Assembly: GCA_007695365.1 (NCBI GenBank)
Contig: REDV01000083.1
Coordinates: forward strand, 36,270 to 100,269
Origin: Cryomorphaceae bacterium
Lineage (GTDB): Bacteria > Bacteroidota > Bacteroidia > Flavobacteriales_D > SKUL01
Direction: 5' to 3'
DNA: 64,000 bases
The notes under the pieces were generated by a model that worked only from the letters and a program-made list of their open reading frames with translations, was not told the DNA's origin and searched no databases. Positions 18,692-28,175 of this stretch are shown piece after piece. Every line of letters begins with the position of its first letter. Position 1 is the stretch's first letter. The position numbers and the translations under genes are program-made.

Positions 18692-18959
18692 TTTTCTTGC
18701 GTTTTATAAGGTAATAGCTAAAAGCCACTGTACCGAGAAAGGCTATGAGGGCCAGAATCATGGCAATATCCAGAAAGGTTTCCTGGTTGGTGATAATGCT
18801 ATACACGGCAATAATTCCCAGACCGCAGGTAATGAGCAAGTCCAGGGCAATCACACGATCAACAATACCCGGCCCTACTACAAAGCGGTAAAAGATGAGC
18901 AGCAGCGAGATACACAGCACCGGCATAATGATGTAGTATAGAAAATCGTGTAAGCTCAT
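18684..18959 (-). CDS. mrpF: Na+/H+ antiporter subunit F
   Basis: 91 residues, the usual size. Three membrane helices with G-P-G-I-V-D-R-V-I-A-L-D-L (residues 28-40), the conserved MrpF/MnhF motif containing an acidic residue in the membrane. It overlaps mrpE by 4 bp upstream and mrpG by 8 bp downstream, which points to coupled translation. Confidence 0.93.
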   Translation of the reverse strand: MSLHDFLYYIIMPVLCISLLLIFYRFVVGPGIVDRVIALDLLITCGLGIIAVYSIITNQETFLDIAMILALIAFLGTVAFSYYLIKRKKNE

Positions 18960-19432
18960 CGCATAATGTCGAGTAAACGTTTTTCAAATCCCATTTTCAC
19001 GCTTCGGATAAACTCGTCTTTGTCGCGCACAAACATGGCGTGCACATAGAGTACAGAGCGATCGTCAGAAATATCCAGGCTGAGTGTGCCGGGAGTAAGC
19101 GAAATCAGATTGGCCAGAAGGGTGATTTCCAAATCGGTTTTGGCGCTGAGTGGCACGGCAATGATACCCGGGCGCATGTAAAAGGTAGGTGTAATAACAT
19201 CGTACGCTACTTGTATGTTGGCTTTGATAAGTTCATACAGGAAGTAGAAAATGAAGATGATGATGCGCGGAATACGGTTAAAGTACCGCCGACTTTGCTG
19301 ATCGCGCACACCAATCCACATAATAACATAACTCAAACCAAAGCCAAACAGAAAATTGGCCAACATAAACTTACCTGTGAGGGCAACCCATGCGAGGGCC
19401 AGCAGGAAATTCATGAGCAGTTGTTTGATCAT
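18956..19432 (-). CDS. mrpE: Na+/H+ antiporter subunit E
   Basis: 158 residues. Two N-terminal membrane helices, then a soluble domain with the family motif L-T-P-G-T-L-S-L-D-I (near 115-125) and the Y-V-H-A strand. MrpE is needed for full complex activity in characterised systems. It overlaps mrpD and mrpF by 4 bp each. Confidence 0.93.
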   Translation of the reverse strand: MIKQLLMNFLLALAWVALTGKFMLANFLFGFGLSYVIMWIGVRDQQSRRYFNRIPRIIIFIFYFLYELIKANIQVAYDVITPTFYMRPGIIAVPLSAKTDLEITLLANLISLTPGTLSLDISDDRSVLYVHAMFVRDKDEFIRSVKMGFEKRLLDIMR

Positions 19433-20964
19433 GGCATCGGAGTATTTGAATGAGTTGCACCCAGTACAGCCTGCAAATAATAGCTTGTGTCTTTCAGATC
19501 ATGGGCAATGACCAGGGCCACCTGCATAATGCGTTCAGCACCAAATCCAATGTAAAGCGAAACAGCGGCAAGCAGCACGAGTGGCGCTAGGAACACGGCC
19601 TTTTTGATCGGCTTCAGTTCGTTGAAATAGGTAAACGGGCGGTCCATTTCCTGGGTACCACTCCCCTTTTTCCAAAACACTTCCGACCACAATTTGGCAA
19701 TCACAAACAGGGTAAGGAAACTGGCTATCACTACAAAAGCCACCAATACAAAGGCGCGTGTATCAAAGCCTGCCTGAATCAAAAAAAGCTTGGGCCAGAA
19801 TCCCGACAGCGGTGGAATACCCACCAGTGAAAACAGTATCACGGCAACCAGAAGTGAAATCTTTGGGTACTCGTCGTAAAGTCCTCCGAGGTGCTTCATA
19901 TCTACCGTGCCCTTGATTTTGAGAATCACGCCGCTCACCAAAAACAAGTTGGTTTTGATGATGATATCGTGAATCAAGTAAAAAACCGCTCCAAGTAGGG
20001 CCAATTCCGTGTACATGCCCAACCCGGCTATCATAAAGCCAATATGGCAAATAATCAAGTATGAAAACATTTTGCGGATATTGGTTTGCACCAGAGCACC
20101 AACTCCTCCGGTAAACATGGTAAGGGCCGCAATGGTCATGAGCATGTTGGTCATGAACTCGTCGGGAATAAACATCAGGCTGAACACGCGCAACAACGCG
20201 TACACCCCAACTTTGGTGAGCAGTCCGCCGAAGATAGCCGCAATGGCAGAGGGTGGAGTGTGGTAAGACGAGGGCAACCAGAAATACAGCGGAAACACAG
20301 CCGATTTAATACCAAAACCCACAAAAAACAGAATGGCCGTGGCGTTAACCAGTCCGCGGTTTTGCTCTTCGGCGAGCTTCAAGCTGAGGTCGGCCATGTT
20401 GAGTGTACCTACCATTCCGTAGAGAATGGCGATGGCAGTGAGGAAAATCACCGATGCCAGAAGGTTCATGGTTACGTAGTTGATGGCGCCTTCAATCTGC
20501 GGACGCTCTCCACCAAGGGTCATCAGCACAAAGGATGAGATGATAATCAGCTCAAACCATACGTACATGTTAAAAATATCACCGGTAAGGAATGCCCCAT
20601 TGAGACCCATCACCAGAAAATGCAGGATGGAGAAATAGCCGTAGCGCATCCGCTCTTTGCTGATGCTTACCGCTGAGAAGATGGAAACGGCCAACGCCGA
20701 TATGGCCGTGAGCAGCACCATGGTGGCACTGAAGGTGTCGGCTACAAAGGTGATTCCGAAGGGGGCTCCCCAGCTTCCGGATTGCATCACCAGCACACCA
20801 TTGCTCCACACATTTGCGAATAGCCATACCGCAATGCCCACAGCAATGAAGTTGGCCACCACGCTTACATATCGCTGCACGTCCACCTTCCGCCAGAAAC
20901 CAATGAGTACCACGGCCGCCAGGAGGTGAAATGCAATAGGCCATATGATTTGAATGTCGCTCAT
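19429..20964 (-). CDS. mrpD: Na+/H+ antiporter subunit D
   Basis: 511 residues, a NuoM/NuoN-like proton-translocating subunit with about 14 membrane helices. The Glu in Y-V-W-F-E-L (near 137) matches the essential TM5 glutamate, and [12 protein letters not shown] (near 220) carries the TM7 lysine. It forms the second antiporter-like module beside MrpA. It overlaps mrpC and mrpE by 4 bp each. Confidence 0.95.
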   Translation of the reverse strand: MSDIQIIWPIAFHLLAAVVLIGFWRKVDVQRYVSVVANFIAVGIAVWLFANVWSNGVLVMQSGSWGAPFGITFVADTFSATMVLLTAISALAVSIFSAVSISKERMRYGYFSILHFLVMGLNGAFLTGDIFNMYVWFELIIISSFVLMTLGGERPQIEGAINYVTMNLLASVIFLTAIAILYGMVGTLNMADLSLKLAEEQNRGLVNATAILFFVGFGIKSAVFPLYFWLPSSYHTPPSAIAAIFGGLLTKVGVYALLRVFSLMFIPDEFMTNMLMTIAALTMFTGGVGALVQTNIRKMFSYLIICHIGFMIAGLGMYTELALLGAVFYLIHDIIIKTNLFLVSGVILKIKGTVDMKHLGGLYDEYPKISLLVAVILFSLVGIPPLSGFWPKLFLIQAGFDTRAFVLVAFVVIASFLTLFVIAKLWSEVFWKKGSGTQEMDRPFTYFNELKPIKKAVFLAPLVLLAAVSLYIGFGAERIMQVALVIAHDLKDTSYYLQAVLGATHSNTPMP

Positions 20965-21311
20965 ACTTCGTCGCTGCGGTCAATAATATCAAGGTCGTCG
21001 GTGCCAACCACTTTGTACACACGCTTGATGGTTACAATGGCAAATGCCTGCAAACCAAAGCTGATTACAATGGCAGTAAGAATCAAGGCTTGCGGAATGG
21101 GATCTGCATACACATCCGTAAATACGGATGAGTCCTCGGGGATGATGGGCGGTTTTCCGGCAGCAAGTCTTCCCACAAGGAAAATCAGCAGGTTGGCTCC
21201 GTTTCCAAGCAAAATCAGTCCGAGGATCAGCTTTACCAAACTGCGCCTGAGAATCATGTATATTCCTGTTGCGTAGAGCACTCCGGTTAGTATGGCAACG
21301 ATAAATTCCAT
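20961..21311 (-). CDS. mrpC: Na+/H+ antiporter subunit C
   Basis: 116 residues, NuoK-like, with three membrane helices. [12 protein letters not shown] (near 32-43) and [11 protein letters not shown] (near 73-83) are family signatures. It lies between mrpB (2-bp gap) and mrpD (4-bp overlap). Confidence 0.94.
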   Translation of the reverse strand: MEFIVAILTGVLYATGIYMILRRSLVKLILGLILLGNGANLLIFLVGRLAAGKPPIIPEDSSVFTDVYADPIPQALILTAIVISFGLQAFAIVTIKRVYKVVGTDDLDIIDRSDEV

Positions 21312-21313
21312 GT

Positions 21314-21727
21314 TTATTTCGTGGTCTCTGCTATGGTGAAAATAATGGTGAGCGTTACCCCGATGACCACCAGAAATACGCCGATATCAAAAAACAATGC
21401 CGTGCCCACCATACCAATGACGGGAAGCGGATCTTTTAACCAGAGTCCTGTCATAAAGGGCTCTCCAAATAACATAGGAAACAACCCGGCAATGATGGCA
21501 ATACCCAGTCCAACGGGAATCATATTGCCCGGGTGATAAGCCAAAAACTTTTGGGTGCTTTCGGTACCGTTGGCAAAGGCATGCAACACAAACGCAATCG
21601 AAGCCACCAGCCCGCCCACAAACCCTCCGCCGGGCAGGTAGTGACCGCGGAGCAAAATAAACACCGAAAACAACAGCAACAAAGGCAGCAGATAATTGGC
21701 AGCAGTGCGAAGAATCAACGACTTCAT
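21314..21727 (-). CDS. mrpB: Na+/H+ antiporter subunit B
   Basis: 137 residues, four membrane helices. The conserved [13 protein letters not shown] (near 29-41) is the MnhB motif; F-F-D-I-G-V-F (near 110) is also typical. It overlaps the mrpA end by 4 bp. Confidence 0.94.
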   Translation of the reverse strand: MKSLILRTAANYLLPLLLLFSVFILLRGHYLPGGGFVGGLVASIAFVLHAFANGTESTQKFLAYHPGNMIPVGLGIAIIAGLFPMLFGEPFMTGLWLKDPLPVIGMVGTALFFDIGVFLVVIGVTLTIIFTIAETTK

Positions 21728-24033
21728 GACTTGTTCTTTTTGGTTACGATTTGCAGCCTGATTAAACTAAACACGCCCAGCGCGGCTACGGTGAGTACAA
21801 TAATTTCGCCCAGGGTGTCAATCCCCCGGAAATCCACAAGAATCACATTCACCACGTTTTTACCTTTGGCCAGTAAATAGGCATTATCGGCATAGAACTT
21901 ACTGGTTTCGCGGTTGAGCGGCTCCTGGATCACTTCAAGGGCGAGAAGCGTAATGATCAATCCGAACGTGGCGCCTATTAAGCTGTCGCGAAAACGGGCA
22001 GGCGGATTGGAATAATTGAGGTACTTGGGCAGGTTGTACAGCACCAAAACAAACAGCACCACAGTAAGGGTATCGATGGTAAACTGCGTCATGGCGAGGT
22101 CGGGGGCACCAAAGTCCATAAAGAGGAGGCAAAGCGAGTATCCCACCACTCCCATGGCCACCACTGCGTGAAGTCGTGAGCGCGAAAACACCACCAGAAA
22201 AATGGAGATAAACATCAGCGCTACAATCACGCCTTCGTAGATGGTAATGCCTGTAAACAAACGAGGATCAAAGCGCAACTCAACTCCGGTAAAGAACTTG
22301 TATCCCAACATGGTGATGAGAAACAAAAGGATAATCATCAGGTAAAACCGAAGCAAGCCGTACTGCAGAATGTTTGTGTACTTGCTGCTGAACCTCTCAA
22401 AGCTCTGCCACAGAAAAGTAATGATTTGTTCAGGAGCGAAATACTTCAACCTTTTCAACATACTTTCCCACCTTTTGGAGGGTTTCACAAGGACATAAAA
22501 CACAAAACCCGAAACCACAGTTACCGCACTAAGCAGCAACACCATGTTGAAGCCGTGCCACAATTTCAGACCGGGTATTCCCAAAGAAGCCGCATATACT
22601 GACTGGTGAATTTTTCCTACAAATGCCTCGCTGATAAGTACGGGAAAAAGACCGAAAAGCAAGCCGAGCACTGCCAGCAACAAAGGCGGCACCCAAAGCA
22701 GTGGCGAGGGTAAATGAACGTTTTCGAAAGACTCCGGGAGTTTTCCCACAAAGGGCTTTACACCCACTACCCAACCTGCCCACAAGAGACAAATATTTGT
22801 AACCACGGCAAGAGCGGTGAGCAGCCAGTCCCAATCCCGCACATTCAGGGTGGCCTCGTAAATAAGGTCTTTGCCCAAAAAGCCGAAAGTGGGCGGAAAC
22901 CCTGCGTTGCTCAGGGCAGCCAGCAACCCTGCCAGGGCTACCGGAAGGAGCACACGTCGTAGTCCGGCAAGTTGGGTTACATCGCGTGTACCCGTTTCGT
23001 GATCTACAATACCGGTGAGAAGGAACAAGGCCGCTTTGTACAACGCGTGCACCAGGATAAACACCGACAACGCCAGCAAACTCTCCCGCGACCCAATTCC
23101 AATCAGAAACACCATGATACCCAGTGCAGAAATGGTTGAGTAGGCCAAAATACTTTTCATGTCGGTGCGAAACAGTGCGTGAATGGCCGCATAGACCATG
23201 GTTAAAGCACCCACAGATACAAGCGTAACATTCCAATACACTTCGTCTCCCAGTACGGGCGTAAGTCGCGCCAGAAGATACACCCCTGCTTTTACCATTG
23301 TGGCTGAGTGCAGATAGGTAGAAACCGGCGTGGGGGCTTTCATGGCTGCGGGAAGCCAGAAATGCAGCGGGAACTGCGCCGACTTAGAGAACGCACCGAC
23401 AAACACAAAGAATATTATCCATCCGTAAAGCGCCCCTGAGCGAAGCACATCGGTTTGGTGAAGCAATTCTACAATAGAGAATGAGCCCCCGAGGTAGCCC
23501 ATCAGGAGGATTCCCACCATCAGCATCAGTCCACCTCCGCCCGTAATAGCGAGGGCTATCATGGAGGATTTTCGCGATGCCGGGTCGTTGTTGTTAAATC
23601 CAATCAGGAAGAAGGAGCTGATACTGGTCAACTCCCAGAACACGAACATAGACAAGAGGTTGTCTGACAGCACGAGGCCCAGCATACTGGCCATAAACAT
23701 GCTCAGGTATCCGTAAAAACGATGCAGGTGCGCATGGCCTTTCAGATAGTTTGAACTGTAGAAAAACACCAGGGCCCCGATTCCCGAAATCATGAGTGAA
23801 AACAGCAGCGCCAGCCCATCCATGCGGAAGTCGAGGTTTACCCCGATAGACGGCACCCATGAATTACTGAACAACACTCCATCACCACCTGCAACGGGCA
23901 AAAAGGTGAGAAAATAGATGAAGAGTGCTGTGGGAAAAAGACCGGTGAGGGTCCATGCGGTGCTGCGCATCCATCGACCGGCCCAGCCAAAAACCAGGGC
24001 CATCACAAATCCTGAAAGTACAGCCGTCAACAT
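21724..24033 (-). CDS. mrpA: Na+/H+ antiporter subunit A
   Basis: 769 residues, NuoL-like, with a C-terminal MrpB-type extension, so a full-length MrpA. F-W-E-L-T-S-I-S-S-F (near 130) has the TM5 glutamate and K-S-A-Q-F-P-L-H-F-W-L-P (near 215) the TM7 lysine. The C-terminal part (600 on) has D-F-G-A-P-D-L-A-M-T-Q-F and V-D-F-R-G-I-D-T-L-G-E, both MrpA/B landmarks. I chose ATG 24033 because AGGAG lies 10 bases upstream; the frame extends to 24129 without good coding character. The operon order A-B-C-D-E-F-G with all seven genes is canonical. The complex exports Na+ in exchange for H+ and supports growth at high pH or salinity. Confidence 0.95.
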   Translation of the reverse strand: MLTAVLSGFVMALVFGWAGRWMRSTAWTLTGLFPTALFIYFLTFLPVAGGDGVLFSNSWVPSIGVNLDFRMDGLALLFSLMISGIGALVFFYSSNYLKGHAHLHRFYGYLSMFMASMLGLVLSDNLLSMFVFWELTSISSFFLIGFNNNDPASRKSSMIALAITGGGGLMLMVGILLMGYLGGSFSIVELLHQTDVLRSGALYGWIIFFVFVGAFSKSAQFPLHFWLPAAMKAPTPVSTYLHSATMVKAGVYLLARLTPVLGDEVYWNVTLVSVGALTMVYAAIHALFRTDMKSILAYSTISALGIMVFLIGIGSRESLLALSVFILVHALYKAALFLLTGIVDHETGTRDVTQLAGLRRVLLPVALAGLLAALSNAGFPPTFGFLGKDLIYEATLNVRDWDWLLTALAVVTNICLLWAGWVVGVKPFVGKLPESFENVHLPSPLLWVPPLLLAVLGLLFGLFPVLISEAFVGKIHQSVYAASLGIPGLKLWHGFNMVLLLSAVTVVSGFVFYVLVKPSKRWESMLKRLKYFAPEQIITFLWQSFERFSSKYTNILQYGLLRFYLMIILLFLITMLGYKFFTGVELRFDPRLFTGITIYEGVIVALMFISIFLVVFSRSRLHAVVAMGVVGYSLCLLFMDFGAPDLAMTQFTIDTLTVVLFVLVLYNLPKYLNYSNPPARFRDSLIGATFGLIITLLALEVIQEPLNRETSKFYADNAYLLAKGKNVVNVILVDFRGIDTLGEIIVLTVAALGVFSLIRLQIVTKKNKS

Positions 24034-24048
24034 GGGATTTCCGCTCCT
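24034..24048 (-). promoter_or_regulatory. Shine-Dalgarno that sets the mrpA start
   Basis: AGGAG at 24044-24048 (minus strand) lies 10 bases before ATG 24033. Strong Shine-Dalgarno sequences are uncommon in Bacteroidota, so it argues for this start over the frame's upstream Met codon at 24129. Confidence 0.6.
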
Positions 24049-24149
24049 GAAACGCAGTGTTTGATTCGGGGCGAAAGATATAAAATATCGGGGGCTTGCC
24101 TGAAAACTGATTTCAGTGAAAACCGGCAAAAAGCTATCTTTGAAAAACC

Positions 24150-24638
24150 ATGAAAACCCTCTTTATTTGCCGCCACGCCAAATCCGACTGGTCCACCTCT
24201 TTGCCCGACCACGACCGTCCGCTCAACCCACGCGGTGAGCAGAACGCGCCCATGATGGCCGATGTGTGGCGCTCTTTGTGCGAAATACCAGATCTCTGGA
24301 TATCAAGCACAGCCAAAAGGGCACACCGCACGGCCCAACTGATGAAAAAACGGCTCCGTTCCGGTGTAGAAATTCACGTAGAGCCCGCCCTTTACCATGC
24401 CGGACGAAGAACATGGCTGGAGGTCATCAACCAACTGGATGACGGGCACGCCTCGGCTGTGCTTTTCGGGCACAACCCGGGTATTACCGACATTGTGAAC
24501 TACCTGAGCGGGTCGGATATTGCCAACATTCCCACCTGCGGGCTGGCGCGGATTGACTTTCCGCTGGATAGATGGGCAGAGATTTCTTACGACACGGGCA
24601 ATCTTGCGTGGTTTGAGTATCCTCGCAAATACATGTAA
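24150..24638 (+). CDS. SixA-like phosphohistidine phosphatase
   Basis: 162 residues of the histidine phosphatase superfamily. L-F-I-C-R-H-A-K-S (residues 4-12) is the RHG-type motif with the catalytic His; F-G-H-N-P-G-I (near 106) holds the second His. SixA proteins remove phosphate from phosphohistidine. Other substrates are possible for stand-alone family members. TATCTTTG at 24135-24142, 7 bp before the ATG, fits a Bacteroidota -7 box, though no clear -33 box is seen and the implied leader is very short. The gene is divergent from mrpA. Confidence 0.88.
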   Translation: MKTLFICRHAKSDWSTSLPDHDRPLNPRGEQNAPMMADVWRSLCEIPDLWISSTAKRAHRTAQLMKKRLRSGVEIHVEPALYHAGRRTWLEVINQLDDGHASAVLFGHNPGITDIVNYLSGSDIANIPTCGLARIDFPLDRWAEISYDTGNLAWFEYPRKYM

Positions 24639-24641
24639 ACC

Positions 24642-25235
24642 TTATTTGCGATAGCGGGCGTTCATATCCAGGCCCTGCCTCATCATATCCATGCACTTCT
24701 GCAGTCGGCGCATGCGGGTTTCTTCTTTTTTGGCCTCGATAATGTGTCGAATATACTCACGGCGGTGTGAGGGTGCGAGCGACTCAAAGAATGCCTGTAC
24801 GACAGGCTCGGCCTCAAGGGCTTCACGCAGATCATCGGGCATGGGAGGAACCACAACAGGTGTGGCGGCAGTTTTCACCCCTTTGGCGTCATTTTCCTTG
24901 GCTTCAAGCACATAACTGAGCATCATACCGGCGTCAAAGTTTTCGCCTTTCGGAATGCGCCATTGGCGCATGGCACGCGTTTTCTCCCCTCCGGCCACCA
25001 GCAATCCAAGGGGATCGGAGAGATGTACGCCTTCAAAAAACCACACGGAAACAAAATCCTTGAAGGCACCCATAGCCACAACATTTTTTTGATTCACATA
25101 GGTGGCGCCTCCCCATTTGATGGCTTCTTTCAAACCTGCGTTGAGCATGATTTGGCGTAATTCTTCAAGCACAGGCTGCGCCCACTGCGGCGAATCGGCA
25201 TTGATTTCATCAACTGTGGTGTGTTTTTTCATCAT
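24642..25235 (-). CDS. YdeI/OmpD-associated family protein with DUF1801-like domain
   Basis: 197 residues. The N-terminal 120 residues form a DUF1801-like domain (I-K-W-G-G-A-T-Y and the following hydrophobic strands), and the C-terminal region (P-D-D-L-R-E-A-L-E-A, F-F-E-S-L-A-P-S-H-R-R-E-Y, I-I-E-A-K-K-E-E-T-R-M-R-R) is the YdeI/OmpD-associated helical motif. It is cytoplasmic by sequence; the biochemical role is unknown. It converges on the SixA-like gene with a 3-bp gap. Confidence 0.85.
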   Translation of the reverse strand: MMKKHTTVDEINADSPQWAQPVLEELRQIMLNAGLKEAIKWGGATYVNQKNVVAMGAFKDFVSVWFFEGVHLSDPLGLLVAGGEKTRAMRQWRIPKGENFDAGMMLSYVLEAKENDAKGVKTAATPVVVPPMPDDLREALEAEPVVQAFFESLAPSHRREYIRHIIEAKKEETRMRRLQKCMDMMRQGLDMNARYRK

Positions 25236-25336
25236 GGCTTTAAAGACTTTGGCACAAAATTAAAATTCCGCTCTACAGGCATCAAATTGGTTTTTTTGAA
25301 TGCTTTGGCGACTACCTTTGCTGTACACTCTTACAT

Positions 25337-25948
25337 ATGCTGAACGACCACCACCTCGACCAACTGGCACAACAGCACTATTTGCGGCTCGATGGGTTTT
25401 TTCCGGTTGAATTGTACAGCGCTTTACGAAAAAAGGCCCGTGCGCTGGTTGAGAACGATGAAATGGAGCGCGCGGGAATTGGCAGTGGCGCGCAGTTTGA
25501 AATGAACAAACGCATTCGGGGCGACGAAGTTTTTTGGCTCAACAGGCAGGACGAAGACCCGGTCATTCAGCATTTTTGGAAGTGGATTCAAGACTTGTCT
25601 GATCAGCTGAACCGGGCCTTTTTTCTTGGAATCAGAGACGCAGAATTTCACTTTGCCCATTACCCGAAAGGCGCGTATTACCGTCCGCATTTCGATCAGT
25701 TCAAAGACCGCAACAATCGGCTCATTTCGTTTATTCTGTATATGAACGACCAATGGCAATCCGGCCACGGAGGTGAGCTGGTTATTCATAACAAGTCGGA
25801 GAAAATTGTTGTTGAACCGCTGGGAAACCGGGTGGCCATGTTCAGAAGTGATGCGGTGCTGCACGAAGTGCTGGAAGCCCACCAACCCCGATTGAGTCTC
25901 ACAGGCTGGTTTACCAGTCAACCTTTGGGACTGGGGTTTCTCACATAA
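25337..25948 (+). CDS. 2-oxoglutarate/Fe(II)-dependent oxygenase (prolyl 4-hydroxylase-like)
   Basis: 203 residues. The iron ligands are His118 and Asp120 in R-P-H-F-D-Q and His176 in V-L-H-E-V; Arg in Q-P-R-L-S-L-T-G-W binds 2-oxoglutarate. This is the P4Hc core of protein or peptide hydroxylases. The closest functional analogues modify ribosomal proteins or elongation factors, but nothing here identifies the target. TACCTTTG (25313-25320) with a TTG 23 bases before it may be the promoter. Confidence 0.88.
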   Translation: MLNDHHLDQLAQQHYLRLDGFFPVELYSALRKKARALVENDEMERAGIGSGAQFEMNKRIRGDEVFWLNRQDEDPVIQHFWKWIQDLSDQLNRAFFLGIRDAEFHFAHYPKGAYYRPHFDQFKDRNNRLISFILYMNDQWQSGHGGELVIHNKSEKIVVEPLGNRVAMFRSDAVLHEVLEAHQPRLSLTGWFTSQPLGLGFLT

Positions 25949-25953
25949 GAGGC

Positions 25954-27024
25954 TTACTGCACCTGCTTTTCGATGTAGTCAGAGTTCATCAGGCGCAACA
26001 CGGCCATGTATTGCAATCTGAACGAAATGAGATCGCCCACTTTGTAATTTCGTCGCGTTTTTCCAAGATCAAGAACCAGCATATCTGAACTTGCTTCTGC
26101 AATTACAAGATGCTTGTCTTCAGGCACAAGATACTCAGTTTGCACGTCAAGTAAACCGATATCCACAATGGCCCTGAAGTGGGTTTTGCCGATGTTCTCC
26201 TCCTCTACCTCAAAAGCATGGCCCGCTACATTCTGCCCCAGCTCGCCGATAGGCACCATGGGTTTTTCGGTGAGTTCTATTACTTCTGCGTAGAGTTTGA
26301 ATACATCCGTTTTCATACCCTTGATAAATTTGTTGGTAAAGAGGTTATTCCCAAAAAACAGTACCTCACCCACCCGAAAATGGTTCACTGCCATGGGGCG
26401 CATATTCCTGAGCAGCAGCGGAACTGTTACAGAAGTACCACCTGATACCCAAGGAATTTTAACGTTAAATTTGGCTTCAATGAGCTGTTTGTAAAGGCTG
26501 AGTTGAATGAGTTTGTCTTGCGAGGGCATCACGCCGTGCAAACAATTCAGGTTGGTTCCAATACCGCTCACTTCAATATGGGGCAGATTGAACACCTCAC
26601 CGTAAAAGTCAAGCAGCTCTTCGCCCAGTACTCCTTCACGAAGATCGCCCATTTCAATCATAATGATGATTTTGTGCGTCTTATTTTGCTTTTTGGCTTC
26701 AGCCGAAAGCATGCGGATGGTGTCTAGCTCTGAATTAAAACTCACGTCTGCAAAACGAACAATGCTTGGAATACTGCGGCGCGCAGGAGGCTTGATATAA
26801 ACCGTTTGCACTTGCGGATTCAGCTTTTTGATGAGCTTGAGGTTACTTACACGCGAATCGTGTATTTCGCGGATTCCCAATTTCAGCAATTCCTGAATAA
26901 ACAACTCATTACCACAGAGTATTTTGGAAACCACCCCCCAATCAATATTCCGCTTGTGGAAGAGACGTTGAAGGAATTCATAATTGTGTTTGAGCTTGTC
27001 TGTATAGAGTCTGATAAAGGCCAT
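25954..27024 (-). CDS. Fold-III PLP amino-acid racemase (ornithine/alanine racemase-like)
   Basis: 356 residues, N-terminal alanine-racemase-like TIM barrel. Lys34 in V-V-S-K-I-L-C-G-N is the PLP lysine; W-V-S-G-G-T-S-V-T (near 193) and the R-V-G-E-V-L-F-F-G motif fit the YhfX/Orr branch (COG3457). These enzymes racemise or epimerise ornithine or related amino acids, and some act as D-threonine-aldolase relatives. Its ATG overlaps the alanine racemase stop by one base (TAATG), so the two are translated together. It is the last gene of a five-gene operon. Confidence 0.85.
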   Translation of the reverse strand: MAFIRLYTDKLKHNYEFLQRLFHKRNIDWGVVSKILCGNELFIQELLKLGIREIHDSRVSNLKLIKKLNPQVQTVYIKPPARRSIPSIVRFADVSFNSELDTIRMLSAEAKKQNKTHKIIIMIEMGDLREGVLGEELLDFYGEVFNLPHIEVSGIGTNLNCLHGVMPSQDKLIQLSLYKQLIEAKFNVKIPWVSGGTSVTVPLLLRNMRPMAVNHFRVGEVLFFGNNLFTNKFIKGMKTDVFKLYAEVIELTEKPMVPIGELGQNVAGHAFEVEEENIGKTHFRAIVDIGLLDVQTEYLVPEDKHLVIAEASSDMLVLDLGKTRRNYKVGDLISFRLQYMAVLRLMNSDYIEKQVQ

Positions 27025-28175
27025 TATTCTGTTGGTTTTCTTGGTAAGTGATGAGGGAGTCTCGTAAGGAGCTCGTAGTTCAGTTGATTGGTGAGTTCAC
27101 CGAAGGATGCAACGGTAATCTCCATATCTCCCTGGTATCCAATGAGCACTGCTTCATCACCCACTTCCGCGTCAGGAACTTCGGTGATGTCCACCAGCAA
27201 CATGTTCATGTTCACGATGCCGACAACGCCCACCCTGCAGCCACGAATCAGCAAACGTCCCTGGTTACTCAATTCACGGGTGTAGCCATGAGAGTAGCCC
27301 ACCGGAATCACAGCCGTTCGCATGTTTTCGCGTGCCTGGTAGCTTTGACCGTAGCCTATGAATTCGCCCGGCGATACGTCTTTAATGGCCATGACGTGGC
27401 TTTTCCATGAAATAACACGCTTTAAGGGGTCCTGTCGGTTTTTCCGTCCCATCACGTACTTCACGAAAATTTCGGCACTGGGCCAAAAACCATACTGCAT
27501 GATACCCACCCTCACCATATCATAGCGGTTGCGCGGAAACATCATCATGGCGGCAGAACAGCAGGTGTGTTTGATATCGGGAATAAGTCCTTGGGATTTG
27601 AAAAAAATCAGCCCTTCGCGATAGCGTTTCATTTGACGTTGGATACGGAGATAGTTGGCGATGCTTTCGGCACCAGCGTAATGGGTACACAAACCCCGGA
27701 AATGAAGATGTTCCGAATGTTTTCTGAGCATATCGGCCACCCACTCCAGTTCTGATTTTTCAAAACCGGTGCGGTTCATTCCTGTTTCGAGTTCAATATG
27801 TATGCGGGCACAGCGGTTTTGATTTTGGGCAATTTCGATGGCCCGTTCCAAACGGTGTTTGTCGAATACAAAGAACTCGATGTCTTCGGATATGGCCCAA
27901 TCCAAAGCTTCTCCGTCCACTTCACCCATAATCATGATATCGTGACGGCAAGAGCAGGCTTGGCGCACGCGCTCGGCTTCGCTGGCGCTGAACACCGAGA
28001 AATGATCTACGCCGGCTGCGCAAAGCATGGGCACAAAAGATTCAATGCCATGACCATAGGCATTACCCTTTACCACTGATGAAATACGCACATCGGGACC
28101 AACCCTTTTTCTCAAAAAACGCAGGTTGTTGAGCAGTGCCTTTTGGCTCAATTCGATATAGGATGGTTCAAACAT
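27024..28175 (-). CDS. alr: Alanine racemase
   Basis: 383 residues. Lys36 in S-V-V-K-G-N-A-Y-G-H-G is the PLP Schiff-base lysine, and the segment P-V-G-Y-S-H-G-Y-T-R is the C-terminal catalytic landmark (usually G-Y-A-D-G-Y-x-R; here the acidic residue is His). It should interconvert L- and D-alanine for peptidoglycan, though the operon context could mean another amino acid. It overlaps the M20 gene upstream by 8 bp. Confidence 0.9.
   Translation of the reverse strand: MFEPSYIELSQKALLNNLRFLRKRVGPDVRISSVVKGNAYGHGIESFVPMLCAAGVDHFSVFSASEAERVRQACSCRHDIMIMGEVDGEALDWAISEDIEFFVFDKHRLERAIEIAQNQNRCARIHIELETGMNRTGFEKSELEWVADMLRKHSEHLHFRGLCTHYAGAESIANYLRIQRQMKRYREGLIFFKSQGLIPDIKHTCCSAAMMMFPRNRYDMVRVGIMQYGFWPSAEIFVKYVMGRKNRQDPLKRVISWKSHVMAIKDVSPGEFIGYGQSYQARENMRTAVIPVGYSHGYTRELSNQGRLLIRGCRVGVVGIVNMNMLLVDITEVPDAEVGDEAVLIGYQGDMEITVASFGELTNQLNYELLTRLPHHLPRKPTE

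Noticed and set aside
24034..24129. Longer mrpA start at 24129
   Set aside because: The added residues are not membrane-like, and an AGGAG fits the start at 24033.
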